Shown piece by piece: positions 25,099 through 33,280 of a stretch of DNA of 64,000 nt; position 1 is the first letter of the stretch; every line of letters begins with the position of its first letter. A model generated the notes under the pieces. The model made no database searches, had not been told where the DNA came from, and worked only from the letters and a program-made list of their open reading frames with translations. The position numbers and the translations under genes were made by a program. The DNA is from UBA4877 sp002399345 (lineage in GTDB: Bacteria > Bacillota > Thermoanaerobacteria > Thermoanaerobacterales > UBA4877): positions 6,079 through 70,078 of the forward strand of contig DAIORT010000010.1 in assembly GCA_036752905.1 (NCBI GenBank), given 5' to 3'.

Positions 25099-25866
25099 AT
25101 GAATTTACCGTTACCACAGTGCTGCAGCGGTTTTCTATATGCGGTGATGTCCGGCGACACCATATATAATATCGCAAAAAGGTTTGGAGTAGACACAAAG
25201 TTATTGATAAAAGCTAATCCGCAGATATCTCGGCCTAATTCAATCTGCCCCGGTCAGATTATTTGTATACCCAGAGAGAGCGAGGCGGTCAAGAATTTAC
25301 ATCTGTCAACGTCTCTGTCTCCGCAAATAGCCATCCCTGGCCAGCCGGAAGTTAGCGTAACCAAATGTGACAGCAGAATCATTCCCATGCTCTTTGATCT
25401 CTTTGCCGGAGCGAAGAGTGAGCTGACACAAACCCTGCAGATGCATAACCACCACATGCACTATATAGTTTGTGAGCCCAAAGATATAGGCATTTATCTG
25501 GATGGTATGGGCAATACGGATATGCAGCATTTACATGTACTCGGCCAGCTGATACTTAAGATGGGCTGCGAAATCCCATATGAGCACCCGAATGATAACG
25601 GCTGGAAATATTGGGGCGGCGAGTATGTGTATGTAGGTACTGACCTTAAAGATAGGCTGGAAGCGGATATAAATCTCAAAAAAGCCGGTGTGGACGCATA
25701 TAACTGCATACTGGCCATGAAACCGGAAAAATCCGTTTATAATGTACTCTGCCATATCAGGGATGAAGAACTTCTTCATATTGAAGTGCTCAAGAAGTTA
25801 ATGAAGAAGTTTGTGATAAATCCCTGCGAAAACTCCAAAGAGGAATCAGCAGATAATGAGGAATAG
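25099..25866 (+). CDS. LysM domain fused to a ferritin-like (CotJC-like) domain, probable spore coat protein
   Basis: 255 residues from the ATG at 25099 (RBS GGAGGTGATATAT). Residues ~12-58 are a LysM domain (YAVMSGDTIYNIAKRFGVD...LIKANPQIS...ICPGQIICIP). Residues ~95-235 look like a four-helix ferritin-like bundle: helix with Glu108 (GAKSELTQTLQMHNHHMH), Asp141/His144 (NTDMQHLHVLGQLILKMG, compare CotJC GTEELAHMEIIASLVYKL), Glu188 (DRLEADINLKKAGVDAY) and Glu224/His227 (IRDEELLHIEVLKKL). There is no signal peptide, as is usual for coat proteins assembled in the mother cell. LysM binds peptidoglycan glycans, so it may pin a di-metal protein at the spore cortex. The bundle assignment is my reading of spacing, not a search. 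Confidence 0.72.
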   Translation: MNLPLPQCCSGFLYAVMSGDTIYNIAKRFGVDTKLLIKANPQISRPNSICPGQIICIPRESEAVKNLHLSTSLSPQIAIPGQPEVSVTKCDSRIIPMLFDLFAGAKSELTQTLQMHNHHMHYIVCEPKDIGIYLDGMGNTDMQHLHVLGQLILKMGCEIPYEHPNDNGWKYWGGEYVYVGTDLKDRLEADINLKKAGVDAYNCILAMKPEKSVYNVLCHIRDEELLHIEVLKKLMKKFVINPCENSKEESADNEE

Positions 25867-25879
25867 ATAGGTCTAAAAG

Positions 25880-25917
25880 AGAGGTGACTTTATTTTGAGT
25901 TACCTCTTTTTTATTTT
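25880..25917 (+). terminator. Terminator after the LysM/ferritin-like gene
   Basis: AGAGGTGACT (25880-25889), loop TATTTTG-type, AGTTACCTCT (25898-25907) with one G-U pair, then TTTTTATTTT. Confidence 0.9.
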
Positions 25918-25979
25918 ACATATTGTGTTTTCGGACAAAGCCGTTAAGTTATAAATAATGTATTTAAATAATAAAATGA

Positions 25980-26008
25980 TTGTGAAGACCTTTTTGTTGT
26001 GCTATAAT
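25980..26008 (+). promoter_or_regulatory. Sigma-A promoter of the OPT transporter gene
   Basis: TTGTGA (25980-25985), 17-base spacer, TATAAT (26003-26008), 34 bases before the ATG at 26042. Confidence 0.65.
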
Positions 26009-26041
26009 GTCAATAATATTACAAAAAAGGAGGTTGGGGAA

Positions 26042-27961
26042 ATGGAATTAAGCAAGAAGGGCTTGAGTGAACAGGCATTCAGGAAGCTAAAGCCGGGTGA
26101 AGAGTTTGTTCCTTATATACCGGCATCTCAGGCTGTACCTGAATTAACTGTTTTTTCTCTTGTCTTGGGTTCCGTAATGGCCATTATCTTTGGGGCAGCA
26201 AATGCTTATCTTGGGCTTAAAGTAGGTATGACAGTAAGCGCCTCAATACCTGCTGCCGTTGTATCCATGGCAATTATGCGAGGAATACTCAAAAGGAACT
26301 CGATTTTGGAGAACAACATTGTGCAGACCATAGCTTCTTCAGGTGAATCATTAGCTGCAGGAGCCATATTTACAATTCCTGCTCTTTTCATGTGGGGTCA
26401 GCAACCCAGCACTTTTACTATAACAATGATAACTTTACTCGGTGCTATGATTGGCGTACTGTGCATGGTACCTCTAAGACGGTTCCTTATCGTAAGTGAA
26501 CATGGTAATCTTCCTTATCCCGAGGGCACGGCATGTGCTGAGGTCCTGGTTGCAGGCGAGGTTGGCGGCGTGAGCGCCGGCACTGTTTTTTCGGGTCTAG
26601 GAATAGGCGCATTGTTTAAGTACCTTGGAGACGGGCTTAAGCTTTATCCATCTGAGATAGAATGGACTATACCTGGATGGAAGAATGCAGCTATTGGCGG
26701 AGATGCTTATCCTTCACTTCTGGGCGTGGGATATATCATAGGCCCCAAGATTTCGGCTTACATGCTTTCTGGAGCCGTGTTGGGCTGGTTAGGCTTTATA
26801 CCGCTTATTTCCGCATTTGCCGGAAACACGGTTATATATCCCGGTACCGTACCAATTTCACAGATGGATTATTGGGACATATGGGGCACGTATATCAGGT
26901 ATATAGGCGCCGGAGCTGTTGCGGCGGGTGGTATTATAAGTCTTGTAAAATCCATACCGACAATAATAAAAGCATTTGCAGCGTCCATGAGCGGTCTTAA
27001 AAAATCAGATTTAAAAGGCAGCCATGTAAGAACAGACACAGATATACCTATGAATATAGTACTTATACTTTTTGCAATTATAATCGTAGTAATCGCGTTT
27101 TTGCCACAGTTTGAGGTTGGTATTTTAGGCGCGGTGCTTGTAGCGCTTTTTGGATTCTTCTTTGTAACCGTATCCTCGCGGCTGGTCGGCATAGTGGGTA
27201 GTTCGTCAAACCCTGTTTCGGGCATGACCATAGCTACACTGCTTTTGACGACTGTTATATTTAAAGCCATGGGTTACAGCGGTATACATGGAATGGTGGC
27301 TTCGCTTACGGTAGGAGCTATTATATGCTCGGCTGCTGCGATGGCAGGCGACAACTCACAGGATTTAAAGACGGGGTATCTGCTTGGATCAACACCTTGG
27401 AAGCAGCAGGTGGCTGAGATTATCGGCGTTGTGGTTCCGGCTATGGTAATCGGCTATGTTTTGGTTCTGCTCAATAATACCTATGGATTTGGTTCTAAGG
27501 ATTTGGGGGCTCCACAGGCTACCATAATGATGCTGGTTGTACAGGGAATAATGAATGCAAATCTTCCTTGGGGTTTGGTATTTGTAGGTGCAGCGTCAGC
27601 AGTTGTGGTCGAGCTTCTGGGTATAGGATCTTTGAGCTTTGCCATAGGATTGTACCTGCCTATACACACCAGTGTACCGATAATGATAGGCGGACTTATC
27701 AAGGCGATGGTCGACAAGGTAACTAAAAGAACAAACACCAGTGAAACGGACAACGGCATATTGTATGCATCCGGACTCATTGCAGGGGATGCCCTTATGG
27801 GTGTTATAATTGCAATGTTTGCTTCTGCAAGCATAAACATAAGCCTTGCGGAGCCTAAGATGGGTAAATACGGTGCATTAGGTTTCTTCATAATCTTAGC
27901 ATTTTCTCTTATTTATTATGCGTTTAAAAAGAACAAGACGGAAGATGCAGTAAATGATTAG
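26042..27961 (+). CDS. OPT-family oligopeptide transporter
   Basis: 639 residues from the ATG at 26042 (AAAGGAGG upstream). About 14-16 transmembrane helices. OPT landmarks: the N-terminal PYIPASQAVPELTVFSLVLGSVMAIIFGAANAYLGLKVGMT region, YPEGTACAEVLVAGE, LGVGYIIGPKISAYMLSGAVLGWL, VSGMTIATLL and the late AGDALMGVIIA. Bacterial OPT proteins are secondary transporters for small peptides; some relatives move iron chelates. It has its own promoter and terminator, so it is monocistronic. Imported peptides could be split by the PepV dipeptidase encoded at 10 kb. Confidence 0.93.
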   Translation: MELSKKGLSEQAFRKLKPGEEFVPYIPASQAVPELTVFSLVLGSVMAIIFGAANAYLGLKVGMTVSASIPAAVVSMAIMRGILKRNSILENNIVQTIASSGESLAAGAIFTIPALFMWGQQPSTFTITMITLLGAMIGVLCMVPLRRFLIVSEHGNLPYPEGTACAEVLVAGEVGGVSAGTVFSGLGIGALFKYLGDGLKLYPSEIEWTIPGWKNAAIGGDAYPSLLGVGYIIGPKISAYMLSGAVLGWLGFIPLISAFAGNTVIYPGTVPISQMDYWDIWGTYIRYIGAGAVAAGGIISLVKSIPTIIKAFAASMSGLKKSDLKGSHVRTDTDIPMNIVLILFAIIIVVIAFLPQFEVGILGAVLVALFGFFFVTVSSRLVGIVGSSSNPVSGMTIATLLLTTVIFKAMGYSGIHGMVASLTVGAIICSAAAMAGDNSQDLKTGYLLGSTPWKQQVAEIIGVVVPAMVIGYVLVLLNNTYGFGSKDLGAPQATIMMLVVQGIMNANLPWGLVFVGAASAVVVELLGIGSLSFAIGLYLPIHTSVPIMIGGLIKAMVDKVTKRTNTSETDNGILYASGLIAGDALMGVIIAMFASASINISLAEPKMGKYGALGFFIILAFSLIYYAFKKNKTEDAVND

Positions 27962-27986
27962 ATAAAGAAAAAATTATATTGTGTAA

Positions 27987-28015
27987 GGCCTGGCCGGTTG
28001 GCCAGGCCATTTTTT
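27987..28015 (+). terminator. Terminator built from an inverted pair of the 9-mer GGCCTGGCC
   Basis: GGCCTGGCC (27987-27995), loop GGTT, GGCCAGGCC (28000-28008), then ATTTTTT. A perfect 9-bp GC stem. The same 9-mer recurs across the window (see findings), so this terminator is formed by two copies in opposite orientation. Confidence 0.93.
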
Positions 28016-28102
28016 GTATTATGCTATTTTATTACATGCTGCTAATAGTGTATAATTATATATAAAATTGCAGCTAATAGATTTAAAAAGAGGTGTACCA
28101 TT

Positions 28103-29797
28103 TTGAAGAATGCGAAAGATCTTATGGGAACATTAAACAGAATAAATGGAAGAGGATATAAGGCGTATAAAGATATAGAAGGCGCTTATGACATGGGCGG
28201 GGTATATCTGTACATAGACCATGTTCAAAGTGACCCATTTGCACCTCCATCCAGGGTACGGGCCGCTGTAAAACAGACATTTCCTGGCGAATATATAAAC
28301 GATAAAGATAGCAGGATAGCTTTAGGGGATTACCTTACTAGACAATTTAAAAAAAATATACTTAAGCTTCATAGAGGCGGCAGGGGTACGGGAAAGAGCG
28401 GGCTCATTGCCATTGACTGCGGCAGGCAGGAGATACTGGAGAGAACATCCATGCATATAGCCGGTGATGCCGTAGAGGCCAGGTTTGAGGTAGGGATTCC
28501 CGCTGCCGGCAGAAGGATCTTAGGAAAAGAAGCAGAATCTATCTTTTCAGAGACCATTCCTGCCATCGTTAAGGCTTCAATGATTTGTAACAACATAAAT
28601 CGACAGGAGCTGAAGCACTTTATCGAGCTTTATAGGGATCAGCAGTATATGAGGAAGGAGCTTAAAGAAAGACATCTGGTGGCATTTGTGGCCGACGGGG
28701 CGGTACTTCCAAGGGAAAGTGGCATAAGTGAGCAACCGCTTAAAAATGCTGTGCCTTTCTGTTCACCCGATTCTAATAAGGTGACCATGGAACTTCCATA
28801 CGCAGGCAAGATCACAGGTATGGGAATAGAGCAGGGTGTCACGCTTATTGTAGGCGGTGGATATCATGGCAAAAGCACGCTTCTCAAGGCTCTTGTAAAG
28901 TGTGTGTATAATCATATCCCCGGTGATGGCAGGGAGTACACCGTGACGGTGGATGATGCCGTGAAGATAAGGTCGGAGGACGGCAGATATGTGGAGAATG
29001 TGGATATATCCCCCTTTATAAGCAATGTGCCTACAGGAGAGGACACCAGGTTCTTTTGCAGCAAAAATGCCAGCGGCAGTACTTCCCAGGCAGCCAATAT
29101 TATTGAGTCATTGGAGGTTGGGACTTCTCTACTACTTATGGATGAGGATACATGTGCAACCAACTTCATGATAAGGGACGCCCGGATGCAGAGACTGGTG
29201 TCTTCAGACAAGGAACCGATAACGCCTTTTCTGGATAGCGTAAGGGCACTCTATGAATCAAAAGGGGTATCATCCATACTTGTTCTGGGCGGCTCGGGTG
29301 ATTACTTTGATGTGTGTGACCGGGTTATAATGATGGACAGTTTCCTGCCCTACGACGTAACCGTAGCGGCCAAAGATATAACAAAGCAGATGCCTTCTAT
29401 TAGGGTACAGGATAAAAAGCCGGACTTTACGCATATAAAGGACAGGGTGCCTGTCAAAAAAAGCCTGAATGCAGGTTATAAGGATAAGATACAGTCAAAG
29501 GGCAAGGAGAATATAAGATTGGGGCATGAAAATGTAGAACTTGCTTTTGTTGAGCAGCTCACAGATTCAAGCCAGACTGCCGCTATAGCAGACATCATTA
29601 GATATGCCAGGGACAGGTATGACGATGACAGCAGGACACTTGCGGATATCATTTCACTCGTGCTTGCCGATGTCGACAGGCGTGGCCTTGAGTGTATTTC
29701 GCCTTTTAAGGGACATCCCGGGGACCTGGCCAGGCCGAGAAAGTATGAGATAGCCGCTGCTTTTAACAGATACAGAGGATTTAAGACGGTCAGGTAG
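28103..29797 (+). CDS. Predicted ATPase of the ABC class (COG3044 / MRB1590-like)
   Basis: 564 residues from TTG at 28103 (AAGAGGTG upstream). It matches the stand-alone 'ABC class' ATPase family: an N-terminal domain beginning LNRINGRGYKAYKDIEGAYD and FILYIDHVQSDPFAPPSRVR-like text, a TFPGEY-type motif, then the nucleotide-binding domain with Walker A VGGGYHGKSTLL (~253-264), GEDTRFF, signature-like NASGSTSQAANI, Walker B TSLLLMDEDTCATNFMIRD and a LVLGGSGDYFD switch region. The trypanosome member MRB1590 belongs to the RNA-editing machinery and binds RNA; bacterial function is unknown. It is followed 12 bases later by queG, a tRNA modification gene, which fits an RNA-related role (inference). 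Confidence 0.85.
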   Translation: MKNAKDLMGTLNRINGRGYKAYKDIEGAYDMGGVYLYIDHVQSDPFAPPSRVRAAVKQTFPGEYINDKDSRIALGDYLTRQFKKNILKLHRGGRGTGKSGLIAIDCGRQEILERTSMHIAGDAVEARFEVGIPAAGRRILGKEAESIFSETIPAIVKASMICNNINRQELKHFIELYRDQQYMRKELKERHLVAFVADGAVLPRESGISEQPLKNAVPFCSPDSNKVTMELPYAGKITGMGIEQGVTLIVGGGYHGKSTLLKALVKCVYNHIPGDGREYTVTVDDAVKIRSEDGRYVENVDISPFISNVPTGEDTRFFCSKNASGSTSQAANIIESLEVGTSLLLMDEDTCATNFMIRDARMQRLVSSDKEPITPFLDSVRALYESKGVSSILVLGGSGDYFDVCDRVIMMDSFLPYDVTVAAKDITKQMPSIRVQDKKPDFTHIKDRVPVKKSLNAGYKDKIQSKGKENIRLGHENVELAFVEQLTDSSQTAAIADIIRYARDRYDDDSRTLADIISLVLADVDRRGLECISPFKGHPGDLARPRKYEIAAAFNRYRGFKTVR

Positions 29798-29808
29798 CCG
29801 TGATATAA

Positions 29809-30912
29809 ATGAAAGAAAAAATAAGGCTGTATGCGCAGTCCATAGGTTTTGATATCGTAGGTTTTACAGATGCCGACCCATTAAATGTGACAAATGTGTT
29901 AAAGGATAGGGAGCGCAAGGGCTATCTCTCCGGGCTAGAGAAGGGCAATACAGCAGAGAGGACCAATCCTTCGGAGTTGCTGCCGGGGGCGCGGTCTATA
30001 ATCTCTGTTGGACTCTATTACGGAGGCAGAAGACAAAGAAAAACTGGAAATGGGAAAATAACAATGGCAGCAAAAGGCAGGGATTATCATGTGGTCATCA
30101 CAGAAATGCTAAACAGGCTAGCGGATTTTTTAAAAGATAACTGGGGCGCGAGTTCGACTGTAATGACCGACAATAATCAGATGGTGGAGCGGGAGATTGC
30201 AAGAAAGGCGGGAGTGGGTTTCTATGGAAAAAACTGTTCTATAATAAATCCTGACATGGGCTCTTTTATTTTTCTTGGTGAACTAATAACAGATCTTTAT
30301 ATAGAGCCCGATTCGCCGCTGGACCTTAGCTGCGGGTATTGTGACAGATGCCTTAAGGCCTGCCCTGCAGCGGCCATTACCCGTCCCTATGAGATAAATG
30401 CCCAGAGCTGCCTTTCCTATATAACCGTAAAAAAAGGATTTTTACCGGAAGAAGTTAAAGACAGGTTACAAAACAGGATTTACGGTTGTGATACATGCCA
30501 AGAGGCTTGTCCTTACAATAAAGGAAGGTTTAAAAATAATCCCGCCTTAGATATGTATATGCCTTTTGATCCGGAGGATATCGGATTTATTCTCAGTATG
30601 AACAACAAGCAGTTTAAAGAAAGCTTTTGTAAGACGTCGGCCGGATGGAGAGGAAAGACGGTTATCCAAAGAAACGCTTTGATTGCAGCCGGCAATATGC
30701 ATCTTAAAGGCCAGGCCGGCGCCGTAGCGGCTCTGCTTACAGACTGCCGCCCGGTTATACGGGCCGAAGCCGCACGGGCACTTTCCAAGATACTGGGTGC
30801 AAAATCACTCAGCCAGCTCACTGAAGCATATAGGTCGGAAGAGGATGAGCAGGCAAAAGCTGAGATAGCAAGGTATATAGAGGTAATAGAAGTAAATCAT
30901 CATATACTGTAG
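29809..30912 (+). CDS. queG: Epoxyqueuosine reductase
   Basis: 367 residues. QueG reduces epoxyqueuosine to queuosine at tRNA position 34 using cobalamin and two 4Fe-4S clusters. The cluster ligands are visible as CGYCDRCLKACP and CDTCQEACP plus a further Cys in the same region; the catalytic/cobalamin part includes GVGFYGKNCSIINPDMGSFIFLGEL. The C-terminus carries a short HEAT-like repeat (AVAALLTDCRPVIRAEAARALSKI). RBS is weak but the gene starts 12 bases after the ATPase gene, so both are likely one transcript. Length is normal. Confidence 0.94.
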   Translation: MKEKIRLYAQSIGFDIVGFTDADPLNVTNVLKDRERKGYLSGLEKGNTAERTNPSELLPGARSIISVGLYYGGRRQRKTGNGKITMAAKGRDYHVVITEMLNRLADFLKDNWGASSTVMTDNNQMVEREIARKAGVGFYGKNCSIINPDMGSFIFLGELITDLYIEPDSPLDLSCGYCDRCLKACPAAAITRPYEINAQSCLSYITVKKGFLPEEVKDRLQNRIYGCDTCQEACPYNKGRFKNNPALDMYMPFDPEDIGFILSMNNKQFKESFCKTSAGWRGKTVIQRNALIAAGNMHLKGQAGAVAALLTDCRPVIRAEAARALSKILGAKSLSQLTEAYRSEEDEQAKAEIARYIEVIEVNHHIL

Positions 30913-30940
30913 AAGAAAGATATTTTAAAGGAGGGATAGC

Positions 30941-32122
30941 ATGACCCTTATAAAACCGGACGATATATGGCTACTCATAGCATTTCTAGTGGGATGGGCG
31001 GCTATAAGCATTTATTTAGAACAGCATTATCAATGGGCCTCCAAGGTTACGGGATCCATTATCGCCCTTGTAGGCGCAATGGTGCTTTCCAATCTCAAGG
31101 TTATACCCACGCAGAGCCCGGTGTGGGACGGAGTATGGAACTACGTTGTTCCTGTGGCGGTTCCCCTGCTGCTTTTTAAGGCGGACCTAAAGAGCATATG
31201 GTCTAAGAGCGGAAGGACATTTCTTATCTTTAACATAAGCGCAGTTGGGACTGTGCTGGGAGCATTTCTGGCATTTTTCCTGGTGGGGAAATGGGTACCG
31301 GAAGCAGCTAAGGTAGCAGGGATGATGACAGGCAGTTACATAGGGGGCGGGATTAATTTTGCAGCTATGTCCGCTGCTTTTAAGACATCCGGAAAGGTTG
31401 TAAGCGCCGCTGTTGTTGCGGATAATTTAAATATGGCAATATATTTCTTTATTCTTCTTGCCATACCCAATATGGTCTTTTTCAAGAAAAACTATAAGCA
31501 TCCCTATGAAGACAAGGTAAAAGCAGAAAAGTCGGAAGGGAAAACAAACGCGGCAAGCTATTGGAGTTCCAAGGAAATGTCCCTGCAGGATATTGCTTTG
31601 GCTTTAGGATGTGCCGTGACAATCGCCGCGGTGTCTACAAAGATTGCGGCATGGATAGCGGCATCATCTGCACCGTGGATTATAAGGATTATATTTGGGC
31701 AGCAGTACCTGATAATAACGACTCTGACAGTAATACTGGTATCACTGTTCCCTAACTTTTTTACCAATATAAAGGGGACCGATGAAATAGGTACTTTCTT
31801 TATATATCTGTTTTTTGTGGTTATAGGAGTGCCGGCTTCTATTGGGCTTATTATTACGAAGGCACCTGTACTTCTAGTATTCTGTGCTATAATGGTCATA
31901 GTTAACATGGCTGTATCACTTATATTCGGCAAGTTGTTTCATTTTAATCTGGAAGAGATCCTGGTTGCCTCCAATGCCAATATAGGCGGGCCGACCACAG
32001 CGGCGGCAATGGCTATCTCCAAGGGATGGAACGACTTGGTGCTGCCGGCTGTTCTTGTGGGTGTTTGGGGTTATGTTATAGGAAACTATCTGGGCATTTT
32101 TATAGGTAATATATTAATGTAA
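30941..32122 (+). CDS. DUF819-family integral membrane protein
   Basis: 393 residues, about 11 transmembrane segments. It reads as DUF819 (YjcL-like): VLSNLKVIPTQSPVWDGVWNYVVPVAVPLLLFKADLKSIW near the N-terminus, then GMMTGSYIGGGINFAAMSAAF and, in the second half, ANIGGPTTAAAMAISKGWNDLVLPAVLVGVWGYVIGNYLG. The two GG-containing half-sites suggest an inverted-repeat transporter fold. Its substrate is not known. It lies 28 bases after queG behind AAAGGAGGG, probably in the same transcript. A hydrophilic loop around 185-205 is Lys/Glu-rich. Confidence 0.88.
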   Translation: MTLIKPDDIWLLIAFLVGWAAISIYLEQHYQWASKVTGSIIALVGAMVLSNLKVIPTQSPVWDGVWNYVVPVAVPLLLFKADLKSIWSKSGRTFLIFNISAVGTVLGAFLAFFLVGKWVPEAAKVAGMMTGSYIGGGINFAAMSAAFKTSGKVVSAAVVADNLNMAIYFFILLAIPNMVFFKKNYKHPYEDKVKAEKSEGKTNAASYWSSKEMSLQDIALALGCAVTIAAVSTKIAAWIAASSAPWIIRIIFGQQYLIITTLTVILVSLFPNFFTNIKGTDEIGTFFIYLFFVVIGVPASIGLIITKAPVLLVFCAIMVIVNMAVSLIFGKLFHFNLEEILVASNANIGGPTTAAAMAISKGWNDLVLPAVLVGVWGYVIGNYLGIFIGNILM

Positions 32123-32175
32123 AAAATACATTAAGACTGTTTTGCATTTACATTAAAATTTAGCCAGTTATCAAT

Positions 32176-32204
32176 TTGGATTTTAATATTGATTGTTATA
32201 TAAT
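32176..32204 (+). promoter_or_regulatory. Sigma-A promoter for the RDD-protein gene
   Basis: TTGGAT (32176-32181), 17-base spacer, TATAAT (32199-32204), 33 bases before the TTG start. Confidence 0.6.
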
Positions 32205-32237
32205 AATATAATACGGATGCTGAAGGGGGCTTAAACT

Positions 32238-32645
32238 TTGTATAATAAGGCGGACACTATAAGAAGATTTTTTGCATATGCCATAGATGCGATCATTTCC
32301 AATCTCTGCAGTATGATACCGGTGTTGGGCGGCATCATAGGCTTTTTATACATGCTCTTGAGAGATGGTTTGATGGACGGAAAGAGTATAGGTAAAAAAC
32401 TCTTAGGTTTAAAAACAATGACCGGTTTTGGTCCCGCTTCATATGCTGATTCCGCAAAGCGAAATATAATATTTGCCATTCCCAACCTCTTAATGATAAT
32501 ACCTTTTGTGGGGCATGCATTGGGTATAATCTTAGAATTAGTCGTATGGGTTGCCGAGATATACCGCATAATGACGGATCCATATGGCAGGAGGTATGGA
32601 GATGAATGGGCAGGTACCCAGGTTGTTGATGATGAGGATGTGTAA
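32238..32645 (+). CDS. RDD-family membrane protein
   Basis: 135 residues from TTG (32238) with AGGGGG 8 bases upstream. RDD family: NKADTIRRFFAYAIDAIISNL carries the R-x-x-A-x-x-x-D motif in the first helix, followed by a second helix, the SIGKKLLGLKTM segment (the common 'G-Q-T-x-G-K-x-x-x-G' motif) and a final pair of helices. Two to three transmembrane spans. Function is mostly unknown; some members are transport-related or sodium/proton antiporters. The gene is followed 45 bases later by a thioesterase in the same direction. Confidence 0.85.
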   Translation: MYNKADTIRRFFAYAIDAIISNLCSMIPVLGGIIGFLYMLLRDGLMDGKSIGKKLLGLKTMTGFGPASYADSAKRNIIFAIPNLLMIIPFVGHALGIILELVVWVAEIYRIMTDPYGRRYGDEWAGTQVVDDEDV

Positions 32646-32690
32646 GATAGGTTATTTCAACATTGCCGAGATAGTGATGGGAGGAAAATC

Positions 32691-33137
32691 ATGGGAATAA
32701 GACCGATAAATAAGGGAATTGATGAAAAGCTGTTCAATGACATCATTGCGATTAATAAGACGACACCATATCATAGATTGCTAGGTTTAAATGTATCAAT
32801 GCTTGATAAGGGAGTGGCCGAGCTAAAGATAGTAGTAAAGAAGGAATATTTAAACCCTGCTGGAAATGCCCACGGCGGAATGCTCTTTTCAGTGTTTGAC
32901 AGTGTCCTGGGTGCATCCATAAGGACGTTGGGCAACTACGATATAACTTCTTTGAGTGCAAACATGAGCTTCATTGCACCGGCTAAGCCGGGCGATACTC
33001 TTACTTTTACTGGTAAAGCCGTCCATATCGGGAGGAGCACGGCGGTAGCAGAAGGCCGGGTATATAATCAGGATGACAAGCTGATAGCCACGTGCAGTGA
33101 GACGTTCTTTAACTTCGGAAAATTGGATAATAAGTAA
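32691..33137 (+). CDS. PaaI-type hotdog thioesterase
   Basis: 148 residues, a single hotdog fold of the PaaI/YbgC-like group: LNPAGNAHGGMLFSVFDSVLGASIRT contains the N-x-x-G-x-x-H-G-G motif (catalytic Asp/Asn and the central helix), followed by SLSANMSFIAPAKPGDTLTFTGKAVHIGRSTAVAEGRVY, the conserved strands. It should hydrolyse an acyl- or aroyl-CoA in the cytoplasm. The specific acyl group is not predictable. RBS GGGAGG. A clear terminator follows. Confidence 0.88.
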   Translation: MGIRPINKGIDEKLFNDIIAINKTTPYHRLLGLNVSMLDKGVAELKIVVKKEYLNPAGNAHGGMLFSVFDSVLGASIRTLGNYDITSLSANMSFIAPAKPGDTLTFTGKAVHIGRSTAVAEGRVYNQDDKLIATCSETFFNFGKLDNK

Positions 33138-33151
33138 TCTATTGGACAGGT

Positions 33152-33178
33152 AAACCGCTATGTTTATATAGCGGTTTT
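33152..33178 (+). terminator. Terminator after the thioesterase gene
   Basis: AAACCGCTAT (33152-33161), loop GTTTAT, ATAGCGGTTT (33168-33177): perfect 10-bp stem ending in TTTT. Confidence 0.88.
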
Positions 33179-33192
33179 ATTAATTCTTGAGC

Positions 33193-33221
33193 TTGACACA
33201 GGAGACGGCGGGTTGTATTAT
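33193..33221 (+). promoter_or_regulatory. Sigma-A promoter of the ribose operon
   Basis: TTGACA (33193-33198), 17-base spacer, TATTAT (33216-33221). The -35 is perfect; operators begin four bases after the -10. Confidence 0.88.
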
Positions 33222-33224
33222 ACA

Positions 33225-33264
33225 GTTAAACGTTTTCGTTTAACGTTTTGCTAAAACGTTAAAC
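33225..33264. promoter_or_regulatory. Overlapping tandem RbsR operators
   Basis: Two overlapping palindromes: GTTAAACG-TTTT-CGTTTAAC (33225-33244) and GTTTAACGTTTT-GCT-AAAACGTTAAAC (33238-33264), both perfect. They contain several A/T-flanked central CG steps, the hallmark of LacI-family operators, and cover the expected transcription start and leader. The encoded LacI-family repressor directly downstream is the obvious binder, giving autoregulation of rbsRKDACB. Confidence 0.85.
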
Positions 33265-33280
33265 CTTGAGGAGAAATGCA

